Positions 10,017 to 20,100 of a stretch of DNA of 64,000 bases are shown here, piece by piece. This DNA is from Sporisorium sorghi (taxonomy: Eukaryota > Basidiomycota > Ustilaginomycetes > Ustilaginales > Ustilaginaceae): positions 1 to 64,000 of the forward strand of contig JALCCG010000077.1 in NCBI GenBank assembly GCA_023212695.1, written 5' to 3'. The notes under the pieces were generated by a model. That model did no database searches, was not told the origin of the DNA, and saw only the letters and a list, made by a program, of their open reading frames with translations. Position numbers and translations under genes: made by a program. Within the stretch, counting starts at the first letter, position 1; each line of letters begins with the position of its first letter.

Positions 10017-10619
10017 CGGTCCAGCCGACAGGAAGGGTTGGCTGTGGCAGTCTATCACTTTGCATCTCGGGCTATCCGGGCAATGAGTGAGCGTTGGGCA
10101 GACTACGACGCCTCGCTGCTGCTTCTGTTGTATTTAAAGCTCAACGAGGGTCTTTCACCGGCCCAGCCACCGCTGCAAGAACAGGCTCTGGACCTCGCAG
10201 AAATCGAAATCCAAGGAAAAAGGTCTCGACCTCGAACCGCGAACTGAGGTCGACTCAAACCCCCATTCGCCGTCTGGGACACCGCTCACACAAAACTGCC
10301 TCTTCCTGATCGACACTTCCATTCCACTGCTGACGCCATCCCGCCATTGACCACAGGCTGATCCGCTGCAGGCGTGCATAGCCGTCTGGTACACTTGCTT
10401 GCTTACCCGGCGCGAAGCAATGGTACCGCGGTAAACGTACTTGCTCCTTCAATAGTCAATTGAGATCTATGCTTCCTCACGTCACGTCACAATCTTCACA
10501 CCCAAGCCCAAAGCTGAACCGGATGCTCAGAGTTTCAAGAAGCGGCACTGCATACATTACAAAACGAAAAGACAAGAAGGGTCAAGCGACAGTGGTGAGG
10601 CACACACTAGTCCCCAAGC

Positions 10620-12335
10620 TCAGATACGGGCGGGAGCGTGCTGGTGGGGCAGGTGCGAGTACAGGGCCGAGGTGAGGAACTCGTCCGGGGCAGGGGCGCG
10701 CACCTGGTCGGAAATGTAGCGCTTGGCCTTCTCGACGCTGGCGCCGATCTTGGTCACCTTGGCCGCCTCCTCGTCCAGGATGCGGTCGACGTAAGCCGGC
10801 GTGATGGCGTTGCCCTCGGCGGTCTTCTGCTTGTGGTACACCCACGACCACAGGCCCAGGCGCGAGATCTCGCCCGTTGCCGCGTCCTCCATCATGTTGG
10901 CCACGGGCACACAGCCCAGGCCGTTGAGCCAGTTGGCGCAGTACACGAGCAGCGCGACGACGTTGGCGCGCACACCCGCCTCGGTGATCTGGCCAGGCAC
11001 GTTCGAGTTGAGCAGGTCCAACGCCGACACCTTGACTTCCTCGCGACGCACGTGGTACTGGTTGGGCCCGAGCATGTGCTTGTCAAACACCTCGAGCGCA
11101 ATCTTGACCAGCGCAGGGTGCGCCACCCACGTGCCGTCGTGGCCCGCCTGCACCTCGCGCAGCTTGTCCGCACGCACCTTCTCCATAGCGGCGTCGTTCG
11201 CCTGCGGGTTGTCCTTGATCGGGATCTGCGCAGCCATACCGCCAATCGCAGCGACACCACGCTTGTGGCACGTCTGGATGAGCAGGTTGACGTACGCCTG
11301 CATGAACGGCACCGTCATGGTCACAGCCGAGCGGTCCGGCAGGATCGAGCCGCTGTTGTAGCGCTGACGCTTGATGAACGAGAAGATGTAGTCCCATCGA
11401 CCGCAGTTGAGACCCGACGAGTGCTGGCGCAGTTCGTACAGGATCTCGTCCATCTCGAAGGCAGCCGTGATGGTCTCGATGAGCACAGTGCCGCGGATGG
11501 TGCCGCGGGGCATCTTGATGTAGTCCTGCGACAGGTTGAACACGTCGTTCCAAAGACGAGCCTCGAGGTGGCTCTCCATCTTGGGCAGGTAGAAGTAAGG
11601 GCCAAAGCCGGATCGCACCAGCTCGTGGGCGTTGTGGAAGAAGTAGAGACCAAAGTCGACGAGCGAGCCAGACATGGCCTTGCCGTCGACGACGATGTGC
11701 TCCTCGTTGAGGTGCCAGCCACGGGGGCGAACGAGCAGCGTGGCCGTCTGACCCAGGGGCTTGAGCTTGTACTCCTTGCCGTTGCTCTGCTTGAAGTCGA
11801 TGGTGCGGTTGATGGCGGCGCGCATGTTGACCTGGCCGTCCATCAGGTTGGCCCAGGTGGGCGAGGTCGAGTCCTCAAAGTCGGCCATGTACGTGTAGGC
11901 GCCCGAGTTGAGCGCGTTGATCACCATCTTTTTGTCGACGGGGCCGGTGATCTCGACACGGCGGTCGCGCAGACCGGGAGCGGGCGGGGCGCATTGCCAG
12001 GTGGCGTTGTTGCGGATGTGGGCGGTCTCGGGGAGGAAGTCGGGCAGAGCGCCGCCGTCGAACCTCGCCTGGCGCAGCTGACGAGCCTTGAGGAGCGACT
12101 GACGGGTGCTCTCGAAGGAGCGGTGGAGCACAGCGAGGAAGCGGAGAGCCTCAGGGGTGAGGATGGAGGCCTGCTCGCCCTCGATCTTGCCTGTAGAGCG
12201 GGGACAGAGAAGGCGAAAGAATGTATCAGCACACTATCCTAAGTGGAGAGGACGGATCGACTACATGCAGCGATGTTGGAGCACCAACGACGACGACGAC
12301 GACTTACCAAGAACGCGAACGCCTTCGACAGACAT
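10620..12335 (-). CDS. Malate synthase (glyoxylate cycle)
   Basis: Two exons give 532 aa: exon 1 at 12335-12308 ([10 protein letters not shown]) and exon 2 at 12190-10620, with a 117-bp intron (GTAAGT donor, TACAG acceptor) that splits a Gly codon. The enzyme condenses glyoxylate with acetyl-CoA to malate and is needed for growth on acetate, fatty acids or ethanol. The family signature is clear ([18 protein letters not shown]), as are [15 protein letters not shown] near the N-terminus, [11 protein letters not shown], and [14 protein letters not shown]. Length matches the fungal/plant A-type enzyme. The C-terminus is Ala-Arg-Ile rather than Ser-Lys-Leu; it still fits the relaxed PTS1 pattern [SAC][KRH][LMI], so peroxisomal import is possible but weaker or conditional. 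A TATA-like element lies 170 bp upstream of the ATG, fitting a strongly regulated gene. Confidence 0.95.
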
Positions 12336-12504
12336 GTTGACTATTTTTGTGGGGTGAAGTGTGGTTGTGGTGCGAAATGAGGTTGTGTTGGGATGCTGTT
12401 GTCCTTTCGCTGGATCGAGCCGGTGAAAACGGAAGACAGGACGGAAGGATGGATGAGATGGTAAAAGCAACGACGGTCTAGCCACCAAGAAACCGACTCT
12501 CATC

Positions 12505-12510
12505 TATATA
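12505..12510 (-). promoter_or_regulatory. TATA-like element of malate synthase
   Basis: TATATA on the minus strand (within GAGTATATAGATG), 170 bp upstream of the malate synthase ATG. Position and orientation suit a core promoter, but no transcription start is known. Confidence 0.45.
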
Positions 12511-12662
12511 CTCTACAGCCTGCATAGGCGGGATGGCACTCTCTCGATCGTGACGCTTTGGACCTTTGTGCGAGCTTCAGACCAGTTGCAAGTGCAGTTA
12601 AGCAGCGATCCAGATCGGTCCAGCGGCAAGAGCTAGAGAGCGAGAGCGGGCGGGTTGTGGAG

Positions 12663-12683
12663 AAAAAAAAAAAAAAAAAAAAA
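12663..12683. repeat. poly(A) run
   Basis: Run of 21 A about 330 bp upstream of the malate synthase start. Confidence 0.85.
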
Positions 12684-12850
12684 GCTCTTCCGGCTCAAGA
12701 GCCCGGGGAAGCGGCAGGCAAAAAGAAAGGAGGAGAAGGCTCAAGTGCCTGCCTGCCTGCACGGCCAGAATCGGCAAGCAAAGCGTGAAGAGGGTGAGAG
12801 CGTGAAATCGCAGCATCAGCCATAAGCGGGCTGAAAGCGGTTGAGCCAAC

Positions 12851-12869
12851 TTTTTTTTTTTTTTTTTTT
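12851..12869. repeat. poly(T) run
   Basis: Run of 19 T about 515 bp upstream of the malate synthase start, opposite in orientation to the run at 12663. Confidence 0.85.
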
Positions 12870-14392
12870 GACGACGACGATCCAAGCCTCCACCAAGTCG
12901 GAGACTGCTCTGCTGCGTCGAAAATTTTGGCCCGGTCCAAGTGGAAATAATGGCCTTTTCAAAAGTCGCTCGGCCGCTTGAGCGCATTCATGCATCTTGA
13001 GAACACCTCTCGAAACGGAATGTCACCCGAAGCTGGACGGACAAGGACCGCTCATTTGCACAGCAGGACCAATCATCAGTCGAGTCTGTGTTGTTGGTAA
13101 TCTCATCACGATCAGGATTGGGAGGATGGTCACGTCGAGTGTACTCGAGCAGATCACGACTGCTAGAAATGCCATCGTGCTCGCGACGATCCGTGCAGAT
13201 GGCAGCGTTGTGCTTCCGCGATGCATCTTGGCACTCTCTTTCAAGCCGCTGTCAATGCGATTGAGCCTGCACCTTCGCCTTGTCACAACTCCAATGGCTG
13301 CTTTGCGCTCCAGAGGCCTCGATGCCGTCTTGCCATGGCTGACGAGTCCAAACAACGCTCACAACAGGCAGTGAGCAGCAGCGTAACACGCAATACTTCG
13401 AATCGCGGGGCAGTCAATAGACGCTTGGTCCAACATCAATCTTCCTAGTAACGGAGGAGGCCGAGCCTGCCGCGCTCGCATCCGGTCGAATGTGCACAGG
13501 CAGAGGCCGTCTGGACCGCAGCGTCCGCGTTCGAAAATGATTGTAACCGAGACGGTGTCGACGTCAGAAAACAGCGTCACGAGTGGGGACTCCGCCGTCA
13601 AGGCCACCTTTCCGAACCGGTTAAGTGCAGAGACAGCCTCCGACTTGAGTCTCTCTGCCTGTCAGCCAAGGCCAAGCGCGGGCCTTAGCGTGAAAAAGTG
13701 GCAGGGACGAAGCGGCACAAAGGGCAACTCCGGCAACGCCGCACATGCCGTCCGCTGCGTCCGCTCCTGCAGAAAACCTTACATTTATCGAATGCTTGAT
13801 GATTCGTACGAGTTGAACAGAATTCCGATTCGAGATCTCGTGAAGCCCGATTTCGAGTCTGTCCTCGGTGCACCTTCTGCGACTCTAGTAGCTGCATCTA
13901 CACCCCACGAGTTGCTGCCTCAAGATGGCGTCGTAGCCCCGCTCTCGATCTGATAAGATGGTCACTCTCCCCAGCGTCAGTAGATCTGTGCCTGCATCCC
14001 TTGCAGATCCAGAGGTGAGGCTACTCTCAGCTCAGTCTGTTGCGAAGCTTCGGAATCGCTGTTCTTGCTTTCGTTTCTTCTTTTGCCGTCGCATTCTTTC
14101 TGCACGAGAGCATCGACACTCACACCGAGGCAAGCCAACATAAACAACCAGCTCGTCGCCTTTTAGACGCTGTGAACAACTCTAGCTCAATCACAGCGCA
14201 CGAAGCTGTGGACATGCAGTCAGACCTCGCACCGACGCGGTGGCTGTTCAGAAACGAGAGCCTCGTTGCTAGAGTCTCAACGTGGATCCTTGGCACGGGC
14301 ATGCGGGGGACAAAGCAGACATTTTCGCGGCACAATGGTTTCATTTCTGATGTGCAAGCGTGACGAGAGCTTCTTGTACGAACATGACCGCT

Positions 14393-15041
14393 TCAGGCGA
14401 GGGCGGCGGCAGCATTGATCAACTCCTGCAAGATTTGAAAAGATAGCGTCGATCAGCATACTTTCACGGTTTACGCTCGATCAAGACGGAACAGCCACTG
14501 CAAGTACAAGCGCACAGCAGCACCCGCTGCGGGTCCGAACGCATCCTGCGCGTACAGACTCTCCAAGACAGGACTCTTACTCACCTGAAGAGCAGCGGGG
14601 TTGGCACCCTTGAGCTGGCGGGCGGCCTGGCCCTTGTGGAACAAGATGAACGTGGGCATGGCCTGGATGCCGACCTCCTGCGCAATCTTCTCCTGCGCGT
14701 CAACGTCGACCTTGTAGAAGTCGGCCTTCTCACCACTGGGAGAGTCCGACAGCCTTTCAAAGACGGGGCCGATCATCTTGCAAGGACCGCACCAGGTGGC
14801 CCAGAAGTCGATGAGGACGGGCTTGTCGCCATTGATCTGAGCGCGCAGTACGTAGAAGCAACAAGACGGCGAGGGTGGCGAAGACAAAAGAGAGATGCAA
14901 GTCAGTCAGTCAGCCATCACAACGTTTTCCTGCCAAGCTAGGCCCAGTCACCACGATGGGACAACGGACGCTTGCCAAGGACGCTGCGACACTCACGATG
15001 GTCTTGAACTCCTCGTAGGACTCGATAGCTTTGACGACCAT
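14393..15041 (-). CDS. Thioredoxin
   Basis: Three exons give 109 aa: 15041-14997 (MVVKAIESYEEFKTI), 14836-14585 (with the active site), and 14425-14393 (ELINAAAALA, stop). All junctions are phase 0, with GTGAGT donors and CAG acceptors. The active-site motif WATWCGPCKMIGP is intact, as are the cis-Pro segment IQAMPTFILF and the start of the C-terminal helix. Size and lack of a targeting peptide point to the cytosolic dithiol-disulfide reductant that supplies ribonucleotide reductase, peroxiredoxins and PAPS reductase. Read without splicing, exon 2 seems to carry extra residues at both ends; these are intron sequence. A TATA-like element sits 76 bp upstream. The gene is divergent from the AN1 zinc-finger gene. 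Confidence 0.94.
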
Positions 15042-15591
15042 TTTGAATGTATACGAAGATGATCTGGTGGTTGTGATGATGACGGAAACCGAAGGCGAGA
15101 TGAAACGTTCAAAGCGTTATATACGCGACGCAATCGCCAACGTGTGCGTGGGCACGGATGTTGCTTCGGCCAACCTTTTCTTTTTTTTTTTTTTTTCGCC
15201 ATGGCGCCACCGCTCTGCCAAACGCCGACGGACGCTGCACTCTTCTTCCCTCTAAAGATACAGTAATTTAGAAGCCCGAGAGAGCGCTCCACCGCGTTCT
15301 ACACGAACCAAAATTCTGGATCGGCGAACCAAAAGCACGTCAGCGACCCGATTTGAACTTGACTGAGCAGGCCTGATCGGAGTTAGGGCTTTGATTTTTC
15401 GTAGCCATGTTAGACTTGCGCACCTTCTTCTGCGTTTGGCTTCGAACAGCGAAGCACATGAGCTTGCATAGCCGGTCGTTCGAACATGGAGACCAACACC
15501 TTGATGATCGTATCCACGGCACACGACGAGAAGCATCTCGATCCTTCCATCTGTTCACTCTCTATCGCCACGCCACCTTCGCACCTCGATC
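15042..15591. other. Divergent promoter region, thioredoxin / AN1 protein
   Basis: About 550 bp between two outward-facing genes. It contains the thioredoxin TATA element and a 16-T run at 15181-15196. No further gene is visible. Confidence 0.55.
15117..15123 (-). promoter_or_regulatory. TATA box of thioredoxin gene
   Basis: TATATAA on the minus strand, 76 bp before the thioredoxin ATG, a typical distance for a compact promoter. Confidence 0.55.
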
Positions 15592-16119
15592 ATGGAGATC
15601 GGCCAGCATTGCGCCCTGTCGGCGTGCGGGCGGCTCTCGTTCCTGCCCGTCTCGTGCCCGCTCTGCACCACCACGTTCTGCGAGTCGCACTTCTTGCCGG
15701 AGCAGCACCGTTGCGCCAAAGCAGCATCGACGAGCAAGGTGCTCAGCGACGACGAGCTGCTCCAGCGCATCGCAGCCTCTGGCTTGTCCGGGCGTCTGCC
15801 GTGCCAGAAGCAGGCCTGCAAGAAGCTCAGCTTTGAGGTTCAGTCGCAGTCAGCCGCAGCGTCATCGGCTCCCAAAGCAACATCAACGAACTCAATACAG
15901 GGATCTTCAGCTCCAACAAGACGAGCATTCACGCATGCGGCACCGAGGTGTGAGAGATGCAAAGGGCTCTTTTGCGCTACGCACCGTTCGGCCGTTAGCC
16001 ATGGATGTACGGCGGCCGCGCCTCTGACAGAGGGACAGCTCAAGCTCAAAGCCATCGAAGATCGCAAGAAGAAGGCGGCGGCAGTGCTCGCCAAGAACTT
16101 TCCAAATCGTAAAGGGTAG
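15592..16119 (+). CDS. AN1-type zinc finger protein (ZFAND2/Cuz1-like)
   Basis: A 175-aa intronless protein. The first AN1 finger is at residues 7-41: Cys7, Cys12, then CPLCTTTFCESHFLPEQHRC. A second finger begins with CQKQACKKLSF near residue 72 and is completed after a disordered loop of about 40 residues by CERCKGLFCATH...HGC. A basic Lys/Ala-rich helix ends the protein. Two AN1 domains without an extra ubiquitin-like domain resemble ZFAND2A (AIRAP). Family members bind the proteasome and/or Cdc48/p97 and help clear proteins damaged by stress such as arsenite; the yeast relative Cuz1 is longer and has one finger. Function here is by family only. Confidence 0.8.
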   Translation: MEIGQHCALSACGRLSFLPVSCPLCTTTFCESHFLPEQHRCAKAASTSKVLSDDELLQRIAASGLSGRLPCQKQACKKLSFEVQSQSAAASSAPKATSTNSIQGSSAPTRRAFTHAAPRCERCKGLFCATHRSAVSHGCTAAAPLTEGQLKLKAIEDRKKKAAAVLAKNFPNRKG

Positions 16120-16282
16120 CTGCCCGCAGCTCTTCTCGTGCACGTTGCACTGCATTCACACACAACATGATACCCTCACGTCAACAGCATCAGTCCACTA
16201 ATCTCAAGCATGATCCACGTCAACTTCTTCGCTCCAAACCCAGAGTACGCGCCAAAGTGCGTGGGATTGAATGAATGCGCAA

Positions 16283-16814
16283 CTATGCCTTGGCGTGCAG
16301 AATGCGACCAACATCGTCGCAGCTGTCTGCAGTCACGCAGAAGGTTCCACCGAGGTCAAGGGCGGCATCGACGCCGTCAAACGTGCCTCCTGCCTGCTCG
16401 GCGTGTTTCTTCGCGCTGGAGCTCGTGTCCTTGTACGAACAGCGGATCTGTTGTGGAAAGGGACATGGGCAGTGGGATGGCTTTGCGACGCAGGAGAGAG
16501 TGCGAGGGCACAGGTATTGGGTACACTGCGCTGCATCGACTCGGGCCTCGAACCAGCTGGCGTCGCCGGACTGCGAGGGTGGTTCATGCGCGAGAACAAT
16601 GCAGAGAAGAGGGTCAGCTCTTAGCTAGATGTCGGAGGTGCTAACGAGCGGGACTTACCGGTGGTGGCTCCTGTTCTCGTTGTCCAAACATGGACCCGCC
16701 CCCGTTGCCCCCGAAGAATTGCTGGAAGAATTGCCCCTGGACGGATGTCGACAGCAGCAGCTGGACCGCTACCAGCAGCGCTACGGTCCACGTGTATGTG
16801 GAAAGCCTCGACAT
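16283..16814 (-). CDS. LCL2: LCL2-like small secreted/ER protein
   Basis: Two exons give 147 aa: exon 1 16814-16659 and exon 2 16570-16283, with an 88-bp phase-0 intron (GTAAGT ... CTCGCAG). The N-terminus is a clear signal peptide ([20 protein letters not shown]), cleaved around SVQG/QFF. The mature start QFFQQFFGG and the core [16 protein letters not shown] plus PSHCPCPF match the fungal LCL2 family (long chronological lifespan protein 2), which in yeast is linked to ER-associated degradation. A C-terminal extension after SYKDTS of about 45 residues carries two more Cys. The splice was needed to see the family: neither exon is distinctive alone. It converges on the AN1 gene and is divergent from NAF1. 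Confidence 0.85.
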
Positions 16815-17135
16815 GATCGCTTCGTCGTGCTGATACTGTGCAGATCGTCGCAGCAATTAGAGGTGGAAAGCTGCGATGCGGATGAGCTCGAGGTGCTTGC
16901 GGGGAACTGACGTTGGCCTGGAGCGTTGGAGCAGCGTCGGACGTGGAAGCCAGCGACAAGGGTCTTTGTCCGTCTTCCGAGATTCTGCTGCCAAAAAATG
17001 GAATTTTTCCAAGAACATGCAGCGCAAACAGACGTTGAAAAGCGTGAGAAATTTGAACAGCCACCAAATCGGCTCTTCCGCACCTTCCTTTGCTCTTCCT
17101 TTCCCTAAAAACCACTCAGCATCCACAAGCACATC
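16815..17135. other. Divergent promoter region, LCL2 / NAF1
   Basis: 321 bp separate the two start codons. No TATA-like element stands out and I see no other gene. Confidence 0.5.
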
Positions 17136-20100
17136 ATGTCTGCGGGCACAGCGGAAGAACAGGCTGCGGAATCAGCTGCTGTGATAAAGCCAGAGACCGT
17201 GGACGTCGCTGTCATCGAAGAGCAAGAGCTCGCTACCCCGACTCCAGCTGAAACACAACCAAACACTGCTGATGCGGCGCAAGCTGCGCACGAAGTATCA
17301 CAGGAGACTTCTGCTGTCGACATGGCTACAGACGGAGCGACTGTCAAAGTAGAAGCTGCTGCTGAAGACGTCCTGCCAGTGGCGTCGTCTCCTCACCATG
17401 TCGAGCACACAGCATTCAAGGACGAGCCAACGGAGCAATCAGCAATTAAGGACGAGCCGACAGAGCAACCAACAATCAAGGATGAGCCATCAGAGCAAAC
17501 AACGATCAAGGAAGAGCCAAAGGAGCAACCAACGGTCAAGGACGAGCCGACAGAGCAATTGGCAATCAAGGACGAGCCAACAGATGCGCATGCGGCTGCC
17601 ACCGACAACGACAAGGACACTGACTTTGTGCCTCCAGACATGGAGCACATCGTCAGCACTGGCGCTGCGCAGGACGGCGCCTCTTCCATGCAGGCCCTCC
17701 GCGAACTTGTCGCCCAAGCACGAGCATCTTCGGGACAGCCGCGAGAGGCGCTGCCACCAGGATTTGGTGATGAAGAGCCAGAGCCGGAAACAAGCACCTC
17801 GACTCCAGCACAGGCACAGCGGGGCGAGAAGCGCAAGGCGGAAGACGAGCTGGAGAGTCTAGTTCAATCGAGCGCTGGTATCGACGAGGTGAAAGCCGCG
17901 GCTGAAAAGAGTCAGCATCCAGAGACCAAAACTCTGTTGCAGAAGGCGCTTTCTTCCATTTCTGGGCTGGTCTCGCGGCGCAGCAAGGCTGATACTGTCG
18001 CAGCAACGACGGTCTCAACGTCCTCGGACAAGAACACCGCGCAAGACGATGTCAAGCCGCTCGTCGACGCGGAGGTAGCCGATGCTTCGGAAGACAGCGA
18101 CGACAGCGATGACAGCTCCGACTCGGATTCTTCGAGCGGCGACTCGTCCGATGGTGACGACGACGACAATGACGAGGATGAAGCGAGCAAAGCAGGTCCT
18201 GCATTGGCAGGCGAAGACTTTGACGACGAAGAAGGAGCAGGCGACAGCACTGCACCAGCCACCAAAAACGAGATCCTCGCTCCCGACTTTGAGCAACCAA
18301 CGATACAGCAAGTGACGGAAGCCGAAAGACAGACTCTCAGAAAGCTCGGCAAGGTGCATTCAATCGTCGATAGCGTCGTGGTGGTGGAGCAGGACGTACA
18401 GCAATCCAAGCCAGCCGAAGGCTCGCCTGCAACCGCTTCCGTCCCCGTTGACAGCACGGGTCGCCAAGGAGAACGTCAGGGAGAATACAGTGTACTCGAT
18501 ACAGGAAGCTTGCTCTGCTTCGAAGATGGCAAAGTGCTCGGCCTCGTCTTTGAGACGTTTGGATCGATCCACAATCCCATGTACTCGATCCGCTTCGCTT
18601 CAGCAACGGCCATCGACCGCGAGCTGACCCAAAAGGGCAAGGCGGTCTTCTACCTCCCGTCGCAGAGCACCTACGTGCTCACCCAGCTGCTTCGATCCAT
18701 GAAGGGCAGCGATGCCAGCAACATGTGGGACGAAGAGGTGGCAGACGATGAGATCGACTACTCGGACGACGAGCAGGAAGCCGAGGCCAAGCGCCGCGCA
18801 AAGGCACTTCGCTACGGCAAGGTCGATGACCAAGGCAACCCTCTTCCGGCTCCAACTGCACGCGCCAACAAGCGTCAGAAGCAGCACGGTGCTGGGCCAA
18901 ACTCTCAGCCTCAACCTTCTTCAAACGGATACTCTCTCAACCAGCGTCCCAAACACGGCGGCGCCGGCGGCGCCGCCAACGCTGGCTATGCCGCCGGTCA
19001 GCAGCATTCTCAACAACGCTTGCCGGCCGCCAACGCGCCACTGTCTTTGCCAAGACGCATCGTTGGCGGTGCTGATCTTCCTCTGCCACCCGTTCCTACT
19101 GGGCCAGCCTCGCTGGCACCCGCCTTCCCGCATGGGATCGCCTCTTTGCCACCTAAGCCTTCAGCTGGGCTACCGTCCAAACCCAATTTTGCGGCTGAAG
19201 CGTCCATGTCGTCTCGTCGCTCTTCTTCCGAGCACACGAACGATCAACAAGCGGCGCTCGGATCGAGGTCCAGGACGGCCACTGCAGACAGTGGCGCTAA
19301 CGAACTCACTCACAGCAGAATGAACAGTGCCGCAGCTAGCGGTCTGCCTGCCAAGCCGGTGGAAGCAGTCGCAGCAGCAGCCGCAGCGGCTGAAGGGCAC
19401 GCATCATCTGGCTCGACGACGCCAAAGCAAAGCACGTCCGCCACCGCCATGTCGCCTTATCGAGCTCCAGCGGGTGGTGTTGGGGCTTCGTCGTCACCGC
19501 CACCACCGCATGCATCTCGTCAAGCTCTCATGAGAGGAGTTGCGCCGACACCAGCGGCAGCATACCCGCATCAGGGCTCGCCAGGCTGGTACGCGGGGGC
19601 CGGATCGGCTTCATCGAGCACGCCTGCTTCGCCCGCTGCACCTCGTGGTGTCACGTATGGTTCTGCAGCTGGTGCACCCGTAGCAGCTCAAGGAGGCGGT
19701 CACTACAATCCAGCCTACGCGGCTCACTGGCAGCAGCAACAGCAGCAGCAGCATGCATCTTTCGGTCCAGCAGCGACATCGGCACATCCTTCGCATCCTG
19801 CCGCTGGTCAACACGCCTGGAACGCGCCGTACCAGCATCATCCTGCCCCTCTGCACATGGCACCAGGCGCCATCAGCCACCAGCAGCCCTACGGAGGCTA
19901 CGGTGGCTACGGCGCGCCTGCTGGTGCCGCTTCGGGTGCGCCCTGGGCCGGCGGTCAAACGTATCCTGGCTCGCACTACCCGGGCTATACCGATCGACAA
20001 TACCACGCCTCGGCCGCCAACGCTCACGCTGCTCATGCAGCCAGCCACAACCACTACGCTGCTCCTCCAACCCAAGCCCAGGGCTATGGCAGCTATTCAA

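Larger units (their letters stand above)
7456..10619. other. 3.2 kb gene-poor region upstream of histidine kinase
   Basis: Between the kinase 5' side and the malate synthase stop I find no ORF with recognisable domains or coding-like composition. The longer frames here (for example 8436-9122 + and 7815-8678 -) read as arbitrary Arg/Ser-rich or low-complexity sequence and often rely on non-ATG starts. The stretch holds poly(A) runs at 7855-7878 and 8149-8173 and a poly(T) run at 9992-10016. It is probably the kinase promoter and long leader plus the 3' flank of malate synthase. A non-coding RNA cannot be excluded. Confidence 0.5.
12336..14392. other. 2 kb gene-poor region upstream of malate synthase
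   Basis: Between the malate synthase start and the thioredoxin stop there is no convincing gene. Homopolymers lie at 12663-12683 (A) and 12851-12869 (T). ORFs such as 12997-13374 and 13492-13953 on the plus strand show no domain or coding-like pattern. A hydrophobic-start ORF at 14040-14363 lacks an ATG (see findings). Most of this is probably the extended promoter of the malate synthase gene. Confidence 0.5.

Noticed and set aside
10638..12242. 534-codon plus-strand frame opposite malate synthase
   Set aside because: Shadow of a highly biased gene; no domain, and the sense protein is certain.
12997..13953. Two plus-strand ORFs (12997-13374, 13492-13953) upstream of malate synthase
   Set aside because: One has a non-ATG start, neither shows a domain, and the opposite strand is similarly open.
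15301..15420. tRNA-like sequence on the minus strand (GTTCAAATC box)
   Set aside because: The bases around the putative T loop do not pair and no A box or acceptor stem was found.
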